DNA of 64,000 nt from Salinibacterium sp. Lineage in GTDB: Bacteria > Actinomycetota > Actinomycetes > Actinomycetales > Microbacteriaceae. The notes below the pieces were generated by a model. It searched no databases. It was not told the DNA's origin and was given only the letters and a program-made list of their open reading frames with translations. Both the position numbers and the translations under genes were made by a program. This document shows positions 17,459 through 27,965 of the stretch, in pieces. The DNA is taken from NCBI GenBank assembly GCA_019638845.1, contig JAHBSZ010000001.1:496001-560000 (forward strand), given 5' to 3'. The stretch's first letter is position 1; every line of letters begins with the position of its first letter.

Positions 17459-18211
17459 GTGACCGACCGCACCATCGTCGTTCTTCCCACCTACAACGAG
17501 CGGGAGAACCTTCTGGACACGATTACGCGGATCACCGCGAGCGTCCCGGAGGCGAGCATCCTCGTGGTCGACGACAACTCTCCCGACGGAACCGGAACTC
17601 TCGCCGACCAGCTCGCGTTCTCGGACTCTCGCGTTCACGCACTGCATCGGGCGGAGAAGGCCGGCCTCGGAGCGGCGTACTTGGAGGGATTCGCGTGGGC
17701 CCTCGAGCGCGGCTTCGACATCATCGTCGAGTGTGACGCCGATGGCTCGCATCATCCCGAGGAACTGCCGGCGCTGCTGGCCGCCCTGAGCGAAGGCGAC
17801 CTCGCCATCGGGTCTCGGTGGGTTGCAGGCGGGAGCGTCGTGGACTGGCCCAAGTCTCGTGAAGTGCTCTCGCGCGGGGGCAGCGCCTACGCGCGAGTCC
17901 TGCTCCGCCTACCCCAGCGGGACGTCACCGGCGGTTACCGCGCGTTCCGTGCGAGTGCGCTCCAGGCCCTCGACCTCGATCACATCACGAGCCTGGGCTA
18001 CTGCTTCCAGATCGAGATGTTATGGCGAGCGCAGCGCGCTGGTCTGCGCATTGTCGAAGTGCCCATCACCTTCACCGAGCGCCGCTACGGTGTTTCCAAG
18101 ATGCGCGGGATGATCGTGCTCGAGGCCATGGCTCGAGTTACCGCGTGGGGAGTTCGTTCCCTGTTCGTTCGGAAGACTGCCGTCGTCGCGCGTGAGACCG
18201 CCCGTGTTTAG
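17459..18211 (+). CDS. Polyprenol-phosphate-mannose synthase (GT2, DPM1/Ppm1-like)
   Basis: 250-aa cytosolic GT2 enzyme. Motifs: VVLPTYNERENLLDTI, SILVVDDNSPDGTG, DIIVECDADGSHHPEELP (metal-binding DxD), and ITFTERRYGVSKM at the C-terminal end. The family transfers mannose from GDP-mannose to polyprenyl phosphate; a glucose donor cannot be excluded. GTG start 2 nt after the upstream stop with AAGGAG before it. It has no C-terminal membrane segments, so it is the single-domain form. It likely supplies donor to the preceding GT-C enzyme. Confidence 0.9.
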   Translation: MTDRTIVVLPTYNERENLLDTITRITASVPEASILVVDDNSPDGTGTLADQLAFSDSRVHALHRAEKAGLGAAYLEGFAWALERGFDIIVECDADGSHHPEELPALLAALSEGDLAIGSRWVAGGSVVDWPKSREVLSRGGSAYARVLLRLPQRDVTGGYRAFRASALQALDLDHITSLGYCFQIEMLWRAQRAGLRIVEVPITFTERRYGVSKMRGMIVLEAMARVTAWGVRSLFVRKTAVVARETARV

Positions 18212-18662
18212 TCTTCGCCTCTGGAATCTGGCACGCGATCTTCTTCGTTTCGGACTGGTCGGCGGTCTCGGCTTCCTTATCGATGTCGGACTCTTCAACT
18301 TACTGCGATTGACGATCCTCTCCGACGATCACATCCCGGGAGCACCCGTTATCGCGAAGGCGATCTCGGTGACGGTGGCGATCGGCGCCAACTGGGCGGG
18401 CAACCGCTGGTGGGCGTTCCGCGACCGCCGTGGCGCGCGAGTCGCCCGGGAGGCTCTCGGGTTCGTGATCATCAGTGTCATCGGCAGCGCGATCTCGTTG
18501 GTCTGCCTCGCTGTGACGCACTACCTACTCGGGCACACGAGCGCGTTCGCCGACAACGTGTCCGCGAACATCATCGGGTTGGCTCTGGGCTCGGCGTTCA
18601 GGTTCGTCGCCGTGCGCACCTGGCTCTATGCGCGCCCCGTCGAGACGCCAGTGCTCACCTAG
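18192..18662 (+). CDS. GtrA family membrane protein
   Basis: 156 aa with four predicted membrane segments and the GtrA start LLRFGLVGGLGFLIDVGLFNLL, then NWAGNRWWAF after the second segment. GtrA proteins are proposed flippases for polyprenyl-phosphate-linked sugars. The gene overlaps the end of the GT2 gene by 20 nt and completes the donor-synthesis/flip/transfer operon. A second GTG 12 nt downstream is an equally possible start. Confidence 0.85.
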   Translation: MRPPVFSLRLWNLARDLLRFGLVGGLGFLIDVGLFNLLRLTILSDDHIPGAPVIAKAISVTVAIGANWAGNRWWAFRDRRGARVAREALGFVIISVIGSAISLVCLAVTHYLLGHTSAFADNVSANIIGLALGSAFRFVAVRTWLYARPVETPVLT

Positions 18663-18679
18663 ATTCGCGACTCCTAGCG

Positions 18680-19291
18680 CTAAGCACGCGGTTGGAGCGA
18701 GGCGCGTTCAGCCCTCGCCGCCCTCCACACTGCGCGGGCGGCGTCGGCATTGAGTAATCCGATCGCTACACCCAGCACGATGTCGAGCCATCCGGTCTGG
18801 AACACGGCGGTGAGCACCGCGACGAAGATTATCGCGACGTTCGCCATTGCGTCATTGCGCGCCGACAGCCACGCCGCGCGCGCGAGACTTCCGTTGTGGT
18901 GACGGTGCCGAACCAGTAGCGCCGCGCACGTGAGGTTGACCGCGAGCGCCCCAAGGGCGGTCAGCGAGAGAGGCACAACTTCGGGAGGGGTCGGGTCGAG
19001 GATCTTGACGACGGCGATCCAGATCGTGGCCGCTGCAGGGATCAGGATGACGAATGCGAGAACGCTGCCGACTGTCGCCCGCCGACGTAGCGACCATGCG
19101 GCGGATACGAAAATCAGAATGTTGATGCACGCGTCTTCGAGAAAATCCACGCTGTCCGCCAACAGTGACACCGATCCGATGGCTCGGGCGACCGCGAACT
19201 CGACGCCAAAGTAGCCAAGGTTGAGGAGTGCAACCAGGATGACCGCCTGCCTGAACCCGGGCGCGATCGGGGTCACCACGGGTTCCGGCAT
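18680..19291 (-). CDS. Cation diffusion facilitator-like membrane transporter (short form)
   Basis: About 203 aa with six hydrophobic segments. CDF-type sites: SVSLLADSVDFLEDACIN in the second helix region (D-x3-D) and SARNDAMANVAII in the fifth (N-D-x3-N). The canonical HxxxD pairs are replaced, and the C-terminal cytosolic metal-binding domain of typical CDF proteins is missing. Substrate unknown, probably a divalent cation. The ATG is 7 nt from a TACACT hexamer, suggesting a leaderless mRNA; a longer 40-residue N-terminal extension is basic, crosses the divergent promoter region and is rejected. Divergent from a DMT permease with a His-rich tail. Confidence 0.75.
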   Translation of the reverse strand: MPEPVVTPIAPGFRQAVILVALLNLGYFGVEFAVARAIGSVSLLADSVDFLEDACINILIFVSAAWSLRRRATVGSVLAFVILIPAAATIWIAVVKILDPTPPEVVPLSLTALGALAVNLTCAALLVRHRHHNGSLARAAWLSARNDAMANVAIIFVAVLTAVFQTGWLDIVLGVAIGLLNADAARAVWRAARAERASLQPRA

Positions 19292-19298
19292 ATGCCGC

Positions 19299-19304
19299 AG
19301 TGTA
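19299..19304 (-). promoter_or_regulatory. Putative -10 (TACACT) of a leaderless transcript
   Basis: On the minus strand, TACACT ends 7 nt before the ATG of the CDF-like gene; no Shine-Dalgarno is present. No good -35 is visible. Confidence 0.35.
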
Positions 19305-19335
19305 GACCGGTCCACAATCGTGATCGAATAGACCC

Positions 19336-20382
19336 GTGCGATTCGGCGGCGTGACCAGCGTGGGGGTGCAGGCAGCGCTGGCGGCTGCTTTCCTGTTCGG
19401 CGCCGGAACACCTCTCGCGAAACTGCTGCTCGGATCGGTAAACCCGTGGCTGCTCGCCGGGTTGCTCTACACGGGTGCGGGGCTTGGGCTCGGCCTCTAC
19501 CGCCTCATCCGTCGCCCCGGTCGAGTACGACTCTCTCGCGCCGAGGTAGCGCCCCTCGCCGGAGCGATCCTGTTCGGCGGTGTGCTCGGGCCGGTGCTGC
19601 TGATGTTCGGGCTGTCCGCCATGCCGGCAACCGGCGCCTCGCTGCTGCTCAATGCGGAGGCGGTGTTTACCGCTCTACTCGCGTGGTTCGTGTTCCACGA
19701 GAATGTCGATCGACGCATTGCGCTCGGGATGCTGGCGATCGTTGCCGGAGCGGTCGTGCTGAGCATCCCCACCGGGGCCGATCTCGGACCGGTATGGCCA
19801 TCATTGGCCATCCTCGCCGCCTGCCTGTGTTGGGCAATCGACAACAACCTCACGCGGAAGGTTGCGCTCACCGATGCGACCTGGCTGGCCGCGGTAAAGG
19901 GTGGTGTCGCGGGGCCGGTGAACCTCGCGATTGCGTTCTTGCTCGGTGCACGGCTGCCATCGGTGCTCGACATCGGGGCCGCCATGATGGTGGGCTTCTT
20001 CGCCTACGGCGTGAGCCTCGTGCTGTTCATCATCGGTATGCGCCACGTCGGGACCGCCCGTGCGGGCGCCTACTTCTCAGTGGCGCCTTTCTTCGGTGCC
20101 GTACTGGCCATTGCGCTCGGAGCGCCCGTGACCGTTCCCCTTCTTGTCGCTGCGGTGCTGATGGCAGTCGGTGTCTGGCTCCACCTCACCGAGCGCCACC
20201 ACCACGAGCACACGCACGAGGCGCTCACCCACGATCACTGGCACGTGCACGATGTGCATCACGAGCACGAGCACGAGCATCCGGTGGCGGCTGGTCTGCG
20301 CCACAAGCACCCACACACCCATGCCGCGATCACGCATGCGCACGACCACTTCCCCGATGCGCACCACCGGCACGGTCACTGA
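19336..20382 (+). CDS. EamA/DMT-family permease with histidine-rich cytosolic tail
   Basis: 348 aa: ten membrane segments in two EamA repeats (to about residue 285), then a tail of about 60 residues with about 25 histidines (HHHEHTHEA, DVHHEHEHEH, HAHDHFPDAHHRHGH). EamA proteins export metabolites; such His-rich tails usually bind Ni, Zn, Co or Cu, so metal efflux or a metal-gated exporter is a reasonable inference. GTG start, no strong Shine-Dalgarno. The next gene starts 28 nt later, preceded by AAGGAGG. Confidence 0.8.
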   Translation: MRFGGVTSVGVQAALAAAFLFGAGTPLAKLLLGSVNPWLLAGLLYTGAGLGLGLYRLIRRPGRVRLSRAEVAPLAGAILFGGVLGPVLLMFGLSAMPATGASLLLNAEAVFTALLAWFVFHENVDRRIALGMLAIVAGAVVLSIPTGADLGPVWPSLAILAACLCWAIDNNLTRKVALTDATWLAAVKGGVAGPVNLAIAFLLGARLPSVLDIGAAMMVGFFAYGVSLVLFIIGMRHVGTARAGAYFSVAPFFGAVLAIALGAPVTVPLLVAAVLMAVGVWLHLTERHHHEHTHEALTHDHWHVHDVHHEHEHEHPVAAGLRHKHPHTHAAITHAHDHFPDAHHRHGH

Positions 20383-20410
20383 GCTCGCCCGACAGATTAA
20401 GGAGGATCCC

Positions 20411-21247
20411 GTGATTCGCATGATCAAACGCGTGTTCGTTGAAGGCACCAGCGTGATAGGTCTTGCCCTCATTGTGATTGCTGGTGTTGCGGCCCTGAAC
20501 AGCGGCGACCTTGGCTGGCTCGGCGTCGTGCTGGCCTGGCTACCTGTGCTCTCGTACTACGGCTACCTGTTGCTCGCTGCCCCGTCAACGCGCTCGCGAA
20601 ACCTGTGGGCGATCTTCGCCATCAGTGCCGCGGGGGTTCTGGTTGCGGCGTTCGCGGGGCCTGTCGCCCTCGTCGCCGCGACGGGCGGGCTTGCCGCCGC
20701 GCTGCTCTACACGTATTGGTACTCGCGCCAGCATGTGCCAGCCGCGGGTCTGACCGTGGGGATGCCCCTCCCCGAGTTCGCGCTCACCACGCTGGACGGC
20801 GAGCTCGTCTCGAGCGCTGTACTCGCGGATCGCCCGCACGTGATCATGTTTTACCGAGGCAACTGGTGCCCGTTCTGCATGGTTCAGATCAAACAGATCG
20901 CCGACCAGTATCGCGAGCTCGAAGCGCGCGGCGTCGGTGTCGCCCTGATCAGCCCACAGCGCGCGGATGACACTGCAGAGCTCGCCACGAGATTCGAACT
21001 GCCCCTGCAGTTCTTCGTCGATACGGATGGTGCGGCTGCCGACCTGCTCGACCTCACGCAGTCGGGCGGCACCCCGATGCTGTACGGCGCTGGAACGAAC
21101 GGCGATACCGTCGTGCCCACGGTCGTGATCACTGATGCCGAGGGACGCGTCGTGTGGTTGGAGCACGCTGACAACCACCGCATTCGTCCCGAGCCGAGCA
21201 CGTTCCTCGAGGTCCTCGACCGTGAGGGCATCGGCCGCCCGCGGTAG
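20411..21247 (+). CDS. Membrane-anchored peroxiredoxin-like (AhpC/TSA) protein
   Basis: About 278 aa: four hydrophobic segments in residues 1-105, then a thioredoxin-fold redoxin domain with YRGNWCPFCMVQIKQI (Cys153 and Cys156), VGVALISPQRADDTAELA and NGDTVVPTVVITDAEGRVVW. Expected to reduce peroxides or disulfides at the cytosolic or outer membrane face. GTG start directly preceded by AAGGAGG. The DMT permease and CDF-like gene beside it suggest a metal/redox stress role. The in-frame upstream extension overlaps the His-rich gene in another frame and is ignored. Confidence 0.82.
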   Translation: MIRMIKRVFVEGTSVIGLALIVIAGVAALNSGDLGWLGVVLAWLPVLSYYGYLLLAAPSTRSRNLWAIFAISAAGVLVAAFAGPVALVAATGGLAAALLYTYWYSRQHVPAAGLTVGMPLPEFALTTLDGELVSSAVLADRPHVIMFYRGNWCPFCMVQIKQIADQYRELEARGVGVALISPQRADDTAELATRFELPLQFFVDTDGAAADLLDLTQSGGTPMLYGAGTNGDTVVPTVVITDAEGRVVWLEHADNHRIRPEPSTFLEVLDREGIGRPR

Positions 21248-21261
21248 CTGCGACCAGCCCG

Positions 21262-21335
21262 TGCCCCGGCAGGGACTCGAACCCTGACTGAAACGATTTT
21301 AAGTCGTTTGCCTCTGCCAATTGGGCCACCGGGGC
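21262..21335 (-). tRNA. tRNA with anticodon TAA (Leu by codon table), short variable loop
   Basis: Acceptor GCCCCGG pairs CCGGGGC with discriminator A; anticodon stem AACGA/TCGTT with loop CTTAAAA (anticodon TAA); T-arm CAGGG-TTCGAGT-CCCTG; no encoded CCA. The variable region is only 5 nt (TCAGT), although most bacterial tRNA-Leu species have a long variable arm. The identity call rests on the anticodon and A73. Confidence 0.9.
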
Positions 21336-21354
21336 GCGACCCCAACGGTACCGG

Positions 21355-22674
21355 TTAGGCCTTGGGGCGTGAAGCGAACTCTTCGAATGCGGCACGGGGC
21401 GTGATGCGTGCCTGCAGCGAAACGGTGTCGCGGCCCAAGAAGAAGTTCAGGATCCAGCCGCCGAAAACGCGAATCTTGCGTTCCCACGTCGGAATCGCGA
21501 GGCCGTGATATCCACGGTGCATGAACCAGGCGAGAAGCCCCTTGACCGCGAAGCTGCCGGACTGGAACACCCCGTTGTACAGGCCAAGGCCCGCAACAGC
21601 ACCCATGTTCTTGTGGAAGTAGTCCTTCGCAGCTTCGCCCCGGATGTCCGCGACGATGTTCTTCGCGAGCAATTTGCCCTGGCGCACAGCGTGCTGGGCG
21701 TTGGGTACGCAGAACCCGCCGACGCCACCACCGGTGAGGTCGGGGACAGCCGCGACGTCTCCAGCGGTCCACGCGTCAGCGATAGGACCGTCGTCGTTGA
21801 TGATGCGCAGGTCGGCCTGTGCGCGCAGACGACCGCGCTCTTCGATCGGCAGATCGGTGTTGCGAATCATTGGGTTCGCCATGACACCCGCGGTCCACAC
21901 GATCGTGTCGGACTCGAACTTCTCACCGGTCGACAGTTTCACGACTCCGCCGGTGGCGGAGGTGAGTTGCGTGTCGAGATGGATCTGAGCACCATGCTCG
22001 GCGAGGCTCTTGATCACCCAGAGGCTGGTCTTGAGCGACACCTCCGGCATGATGCGCCCCATCGCCTCGATGAGGTGGAAGTGCGTGTCCTCGAACTCGA
22101 TTGTCGGGTACTGCTTCACGAGAGCTGAGGCGAGATTGCGCATTTCCGCGAACGCCTCGATGCCAGCGAAACCACCACCCACGACGACGAAGGTCAGCAG
22201 CCGGGTCTTTTCCGGGCCATCCGGGAGGTTCGACGCCTTGTCGAAGTTGGTGAGGATACGGTCGCGCACGGCAACGGCTTCCTCAATGTTCTTCATGCCG
22301 ATGGCCTCGTCGGCAACACCGGGGATCGGGAAGGTACGGCTTACCGCGCCCGCCGTCATGACGACGATGTCGTACTCTTCCTGCCACGGCTCGCCCACTG
22401 CTGGCGTGATCGTGGCAGTTTTTGTCGCGTGATCGACGCGGCTGACCTTCGCCGTGAGGATGCGCGTCTTCGTGAGGTGCTGGCGGTGCGACACCACAGC
22501 ATGGCGTGGCTCGATCGAGCCGGCCGCGACCTCCGGAAGGAACGGCTGGTACGTCATGTACGGAAGCGGGTCAACCATAGTGACCTCGGCCTCGCCACGA
22601 GAAAGCCATTTCTCCAGCTTCATAGCGGTGTAGAACCCGGCGTAGCCGCCGCCGACAATGAGGATCTTGGGCAC
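21355..22674 (-). CDS. ndh: Type II NADH dehydrogenase (NDH-2), FAD/NAD(P)-binding
   Basis: About 439 aa. First dinucleotide motif KILIVGGGYAGFYTA at the N-terminus (FAD), second TFVVVGGGFAGIEAF near residue 165 (NADH), and the C-terminal AWTAGDVAAVPD motif typical of the family. It oxidises NADH with quinone without pumping protons, at the inner membrane face. GTG start with GGAGA 9 nt upstream; the longer frame upstream runs into the S8 protease gene. Follows the S8 protease on the same strand by 38 nt and is followed by the tRNA. Confidence 0.92.
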   Translation of the reverse strand: MPKILIVGGGYAGFYTAMKLEKWLSRGEAEVTMVDPLPYMTYQPFLPEVAAGSIEPRHAVVSHRQHLTKTRILTAKVSRVDHATKTATITPAVGEPWQEEYDIVVMTAGAVSRTFPIPGVADEAIGMKNIEEAVAVRDRILTNFDKASNLPDGPEKTRLLTFVVVGGGFAGIEAFAEMRNLASALVKQYPTIEFEDTHFHLIEAMGRIMPEVSLKTSLWVIKSLAEHGAQIHLDTQLTSATGGVVKLSTGEKFESDTIVWTAGVMANPMIRNTDLPIEERGRLRAQADLRIINDDGPIADAWTAGDVAAVPDLTGGGVGGFCVPNAQHAVRQGKLLAKNIVADIRGEAAKDYFHKNMGAVAGLGLYNGVFQSGSFAVKGLLAWFMHRGYHGLAIPTWERKIRVFGGWILNFFLGRDTVSLQARITPRAAFEEFASRPKA

Positions 22675-22711
22675 GTGTGGTGGTCTCCTAGATGGAAAGT
22701 AAGACACCAAT

Positions 22712-23956
22712 CTACCCTGTCTCGCGGGGGCCTCTGAACGCGCGCACGACCCTGGTGATGAGCAGACCGGCGGCGACGCCGACAAGCAGGAGGAGCCCGA
22801 AGGGTATCCCCACATTGCGCAGCAGGTTCACCGTGGGCAGCACGGTGCCGAGCGGGTTGACGGGAGCGGCCGTGATCGGCGGGGGCTCGGGAGTGGCCGT
22901 GCGGGTGGGTCCCGGGGTGGGAGTGCTCGCTGCACGGCGGTAGAGCTTGATCCACTCCGCGAGACTGCCCATCGGATTTTCGGTGACCGCCGGCACCGTT
23001 GCAGAGTTGACTGCGGCTGCGGCATCAACCAGACCGAAGCCGTAGATCGGATCGGTTCCGGGGGTGCCGGCATCCCGCGCGGTCGCGACAATACGTTGAA
23101 TCACGTTCGCGGCATCGAGGCCCGGATGCGCTGCCCGCACGAGCGCGACGATACCGGCGACGAGCGGGGTCGCCCCGCTGGTGCCGTTCCAGATGACGTG
23201 CCCGCCGCCCGGTGTGGCTCCGACGAGCCCTTCGCTCGGTGCGGCAACCCCGATCGTGATCCCCTGCGACGATGCGTCGAAACTGGCCTGACCGTTCGCA
23301 TCGACACCAGCGACGGTAAGCACCCCCGGCATCGTGGCGGGAGCGCCAACCTGGGTCGTGCCACTACCCCGGTTGCCGGCGGCGGCGACGATCACGACAT
23401 CGTGCTCCATCGCGTACAGGAATGCGTCATCCCAGCTTGTCGGCCACTCGAGCGTATTGCGCGTGAGTGACATGTTGATCACATCGGCGCCGGCATCCGT
23501 CGCGTATCGCACTGCTGCAGCGATCTGATCATCGGAGGTCGTACTTCCCTCGCCGAAACCAATCGAGATCGGCAGGATGGTCGCAGCGGGAGCCACACCG
23601 ATCACGCCGTTGTCGCCGCCCGACCCGCGGCCCGCAGCGAGCGACGCAACCATCGTGCCGTGACCGCTTTCGTCTGGTGGGCCGACCGGCGTCTGCCCGT
23701 CCGGTGATCCGAGACCCGAGAAGTCGGTTCCCGAGATGACAGCTCCCTGCAGTTCGGGAACGCTTGCATCGACACCCGTGTCAATAACCGCGATCGTGAC
23801 ACCGGCACCCTTCGTCGTGTTCCACGCCGCCCGGATCCCGTACGAATCGAGCCAATACTCCGAGTCACGCACGGTGTCGGCGTGCGCTGGCGCCGCCATC
23901 AATGCCACGGATGCCACGACCAGCACGCCCGCGACAAACCCACGTGTGCGGCGCAT
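22712..23956 (-). CDS. Membrane-anchored S8 subtilisin-like protease (mycosin-type)
   Basis: About 414 aa. Signal peptide (MRRTRGFVAGVLVVASVALM..., cut near AHA), catalytic triad Asp59 (IAVIDTGVD), His99 (SGHGTMVA) and Ser260 (NGTSGATPLVA), Pro/Thr-rich linker, and a C-terminal membrane helix GIPFGLLLLVGVAAGLL followed by a basic tail. Mycosins of type VII secretion share this architecture, but no ESX gene is seen nearby, so a role in wall-associated proteolysis is equally likely. Start chosen at the ATG that overlaps the DUF501 stop (TGATG). Confidence 0.86.
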   Translation of the reverse strand: MRRTRGFVAGVLVVASVALMAAPAHADTVRDSEYWLDSYGIRAAWNTTKGAGVTIAVIDTGVDASVPELQGAVISGTDFSGLGSPDGQTPVGPPDESGHGTMVASLAAGRGSGGDNGVIGVAPAATILPISIGFGEGSTTSDDQIAAAVRYATDAGADVINMSLTRNTLEWPTSWDDAFLYAMEHDVVIVAAAGNRGSGTTQVGAPATMPGVLTVAGVDANGQASFDASSQGITIGVAAPSEGLVGATPGGGHVIWNGTSGATPLVAGIVALVRAAHPGLDAANVIQRIVATARDAGTPGTDPIYGFGLVDAAAAVNSATVPAVTENPMGSLAEWIKLYRRAASTPTPGPTRTATPEPPPITAAPVNPLGTVLPTVNLLRNVGIPFGLLLLVGVAAGLLITRVVRAFRGPRETG

Positions 23957-24474
23957 CAGCCCGTCTCCACCGTTCCGTAGTCGAGGCATTCACACACCAT
24001 TGGGTTCCACGCGGAACGTTCGAGCGCCACGTCACCGATCGGATTGACACCCGGGCCCGCCGCGAGCGCGTGCCCGACGAGTGCGTGCAGGCATTTGACG
24101 CGGTCGGGCATGCCACCAGCGGAGATACCCGCGATCTCGTCAACGACGCCGAAGGACTCACGGTCCGCGATGTACGACTCGTGCGCAGTGCGGTACTGGT
24201 CTGCGATGTCGTCGACCAGCAGGGCTGCGAGCCCGGGCATCTCGCCCTCCGCCTCAAGAGTGGACACGGCGGCCGTCGCGGCCGGGTGCGTCAGGTAATA
24301 GAAGGTGGGGAACGGTGTGCCATCCCCAAGGCGCGGTTTCGTGGACACCACTGTCGGAGCACCACAGACACAGCGTGCGGCAATGCCCACGACGTCGCGA
24401 GCGGGGCGCCCAAGCTGACGTGAGACGGTGCGCACGTCGTCGTCGGTGGGTGGGTCGAACGGGGGCCGGGTCAC
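23956..24474 (-). CDS. DUF501 domain protein
   Basis: About 172 aa of the DUF501 family: RQLGRPARDVVGIAARCVCGAP, FPTFYYLTHP, EIAGISAGGMPDRVKCLHALVGHALAAGPGVNPIGD are its conserved blocks. Function unknown; the Cys/His residues (CVCG, C...H) hint at metal binding. Conserved next to enolase and the FtsB-like gene in Actinobacteria. The GTG overlaps the upstream stop by 4 nt (GTGA) and its TGA overlaps the protease ATG. Confidence 0.87.
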   Translation of the reverse strand: MTRPPFDPPTDDDVRTVSRQLGRPARDVVGIAARCVCGAPTVVSTKPRLGDGTPFPTFYYLTHPAATAAVSTLEAEGEMPGLAALLVDDIADQYRTAHESYIADRESFGVVDEIAGISAGGMPDRVKCLHALVGHALAAGPGVNPIGDVALERSAWNPMVCECLDYGTVETG

Positions 24475-24974
24475 TGGCTGCCGCCGATCACGGGAGCGAC
24501 GATCTCGTCGGGTGGGGCATCCGTGAGTCCGGCTGTATAGATCGACGATAGGAGCGTGCGCACCCAATCGACTTTTGTGGTCTGGATCTGGTCGCTGATG
24601 GGCTGCCCGTTTGAGGTCGTGGGGCCGCTGTCGTCACCGACGACGAGATAGCTCAGGTCTCCAGGGAACACGTAGAACAGGCGCTCCCGAGCCTGCGACT
24701 CGATATAGGCGGGATCGCTCCACCGAGCTACGTCTGCGTTGAGGTCATCCACAGAGCTGGATGCCCGGTCCACTGCGGCTTGGAGTGCGGTGAGCTGTTG
24801 CCGCTGCTCGATGAGGATGCGCAGGTTGGGGGCCAGCACGATGATCGCGAGGATCAGCAGGCCGAGCATGAGCACGGTGAATCCGGAAAGCCGGATCGTG
24901 CGCAACCAGTGTTCGGGCGCTGTCTCCTCAGGCAGGCGCACAGCCTGTCGTTCGGTCTTCGGTCGGCGCGCCAT
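24471..24974 (-). CDS. FtsB/DivIC-type septum formation initiator
   Basis: 167-aa bitopic membrane protein: basic cytoplasmic N-terminus, one membrane helix (about 29-49), then an extracytoplasmic coiled coil (ILIEQRQQLTALQAAVDRASSSVDDLNADVARW) and the signature WSDPAYIESQARERLFYVFPGD. DivIC/FtsB proteins bridge FtsL and FtsQ/DivIB in the divisome. The C-terminal 45 residues are extra and unstructured. Sits between enolase and DUF501, as in many Actinobacteria. Confidence 0.9.
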   Translation of the reverse strand: MARRPKTERQAVRLPEETAPEHWLRTIRLSGFTVLMLGLLILAIIVLAPNLRILIEQRQQLTALQAAVDRASSSVDDLNADVARWSDPAYIESQARERLFYVFPGDLSYLVVGDDSGPTTSNGQPISDQIQTTKVDWVRTLLSSIYTAGLTDAPPDEIVAPVIGGSQ

Positions 24975-24988
24975 GGTGTTAACCCTAA

Positions 24989-25030
24989 AGCGGATCGAGC
25001 CAGTCAGGATCTCGACAGGCTCGATCCGCT
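24989..25030. repeat. REP-like inverted repeat, possible terminator of eno
   Basis: 13-bp perfect arms AGCGGATCGAGCC and GGCTCGATCCGCT separated by 16 nt, in the gap between eno and the FtsB-like gene; GGCTCGATCCG recurs at 25035. The core CTCGACAGGCTCGA resembles a short palindromic repeat found between genes in Micrococcales. There is no T tract on either side, so a processing or attenuation role is as likely as termination. Confidence 0.6.
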
Positions 25031-25054
25031 CACCGGCTCGATCCGTGGGTGCTG

Positions 25055-27675
<2,621 letters not shown>

Positions 27676-27844
27676 ACAACGATTCTCTCGCACTAGCCCA
27701 TAGGCTCCGCACCCGCCCCCGTTCGGGTGACACGCCCGGGAATCACCTGGTTGTGATCAGCAACCTTTCCATTCACGAATTTTCTCCGCGTGTCGAACTG
27801 AAAATGCCCGGATCGTTCGGCTTCGTAGGATTAAATCGTTTCTA

Positions 27845-27940
27845 GCGAACCGGATGGTCGGGTAATCCTTCCGGTTCGCAGGTTCGTTCTGAACCTTGAT
27901 GCCCTCTCCATTCGGGTTGGAGGGGGCATCGCCCGTTTTA
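27845..27940 (+). ncRNA. Structured intergenic element ending in a terminator-like hairpin, candidate small RNA
   Basis: Between mazG and hisS, the + strand can form three successive hairpins: GCGAACCGGA/TCCGGTTCGC (27845-27879), GGTTC/GAACC (27881-27895), and a 13-bp stem with one G-U pair from GATGCCC (27898) to GGGCATC (27930), followed by GCCCGTTTTA. The last hairpin plus T run points to + strand termination, although both flanking genes are on the minus strand and nothing on the + strand otherwise reads into it. AGGATTA/TAATCCT at 27827 and 27863 offers an alternative pairing. Class unknown; no tRNA, SRP, RNase P or tmRNA signature was found. Confidence 0.45.
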
Positions 27941-27965
27941 GCGCACCGCTCGTTTCGAGGGCGCT

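Noticed and set aside
20202..20382. Histidine-codon (CAC/CAT) repeats as a tandem DNA repeat or CRISPR-like array
   Set aside because: The pattern follows the codons of the His-rich tail of the DMT permease and has no regular spacer length.
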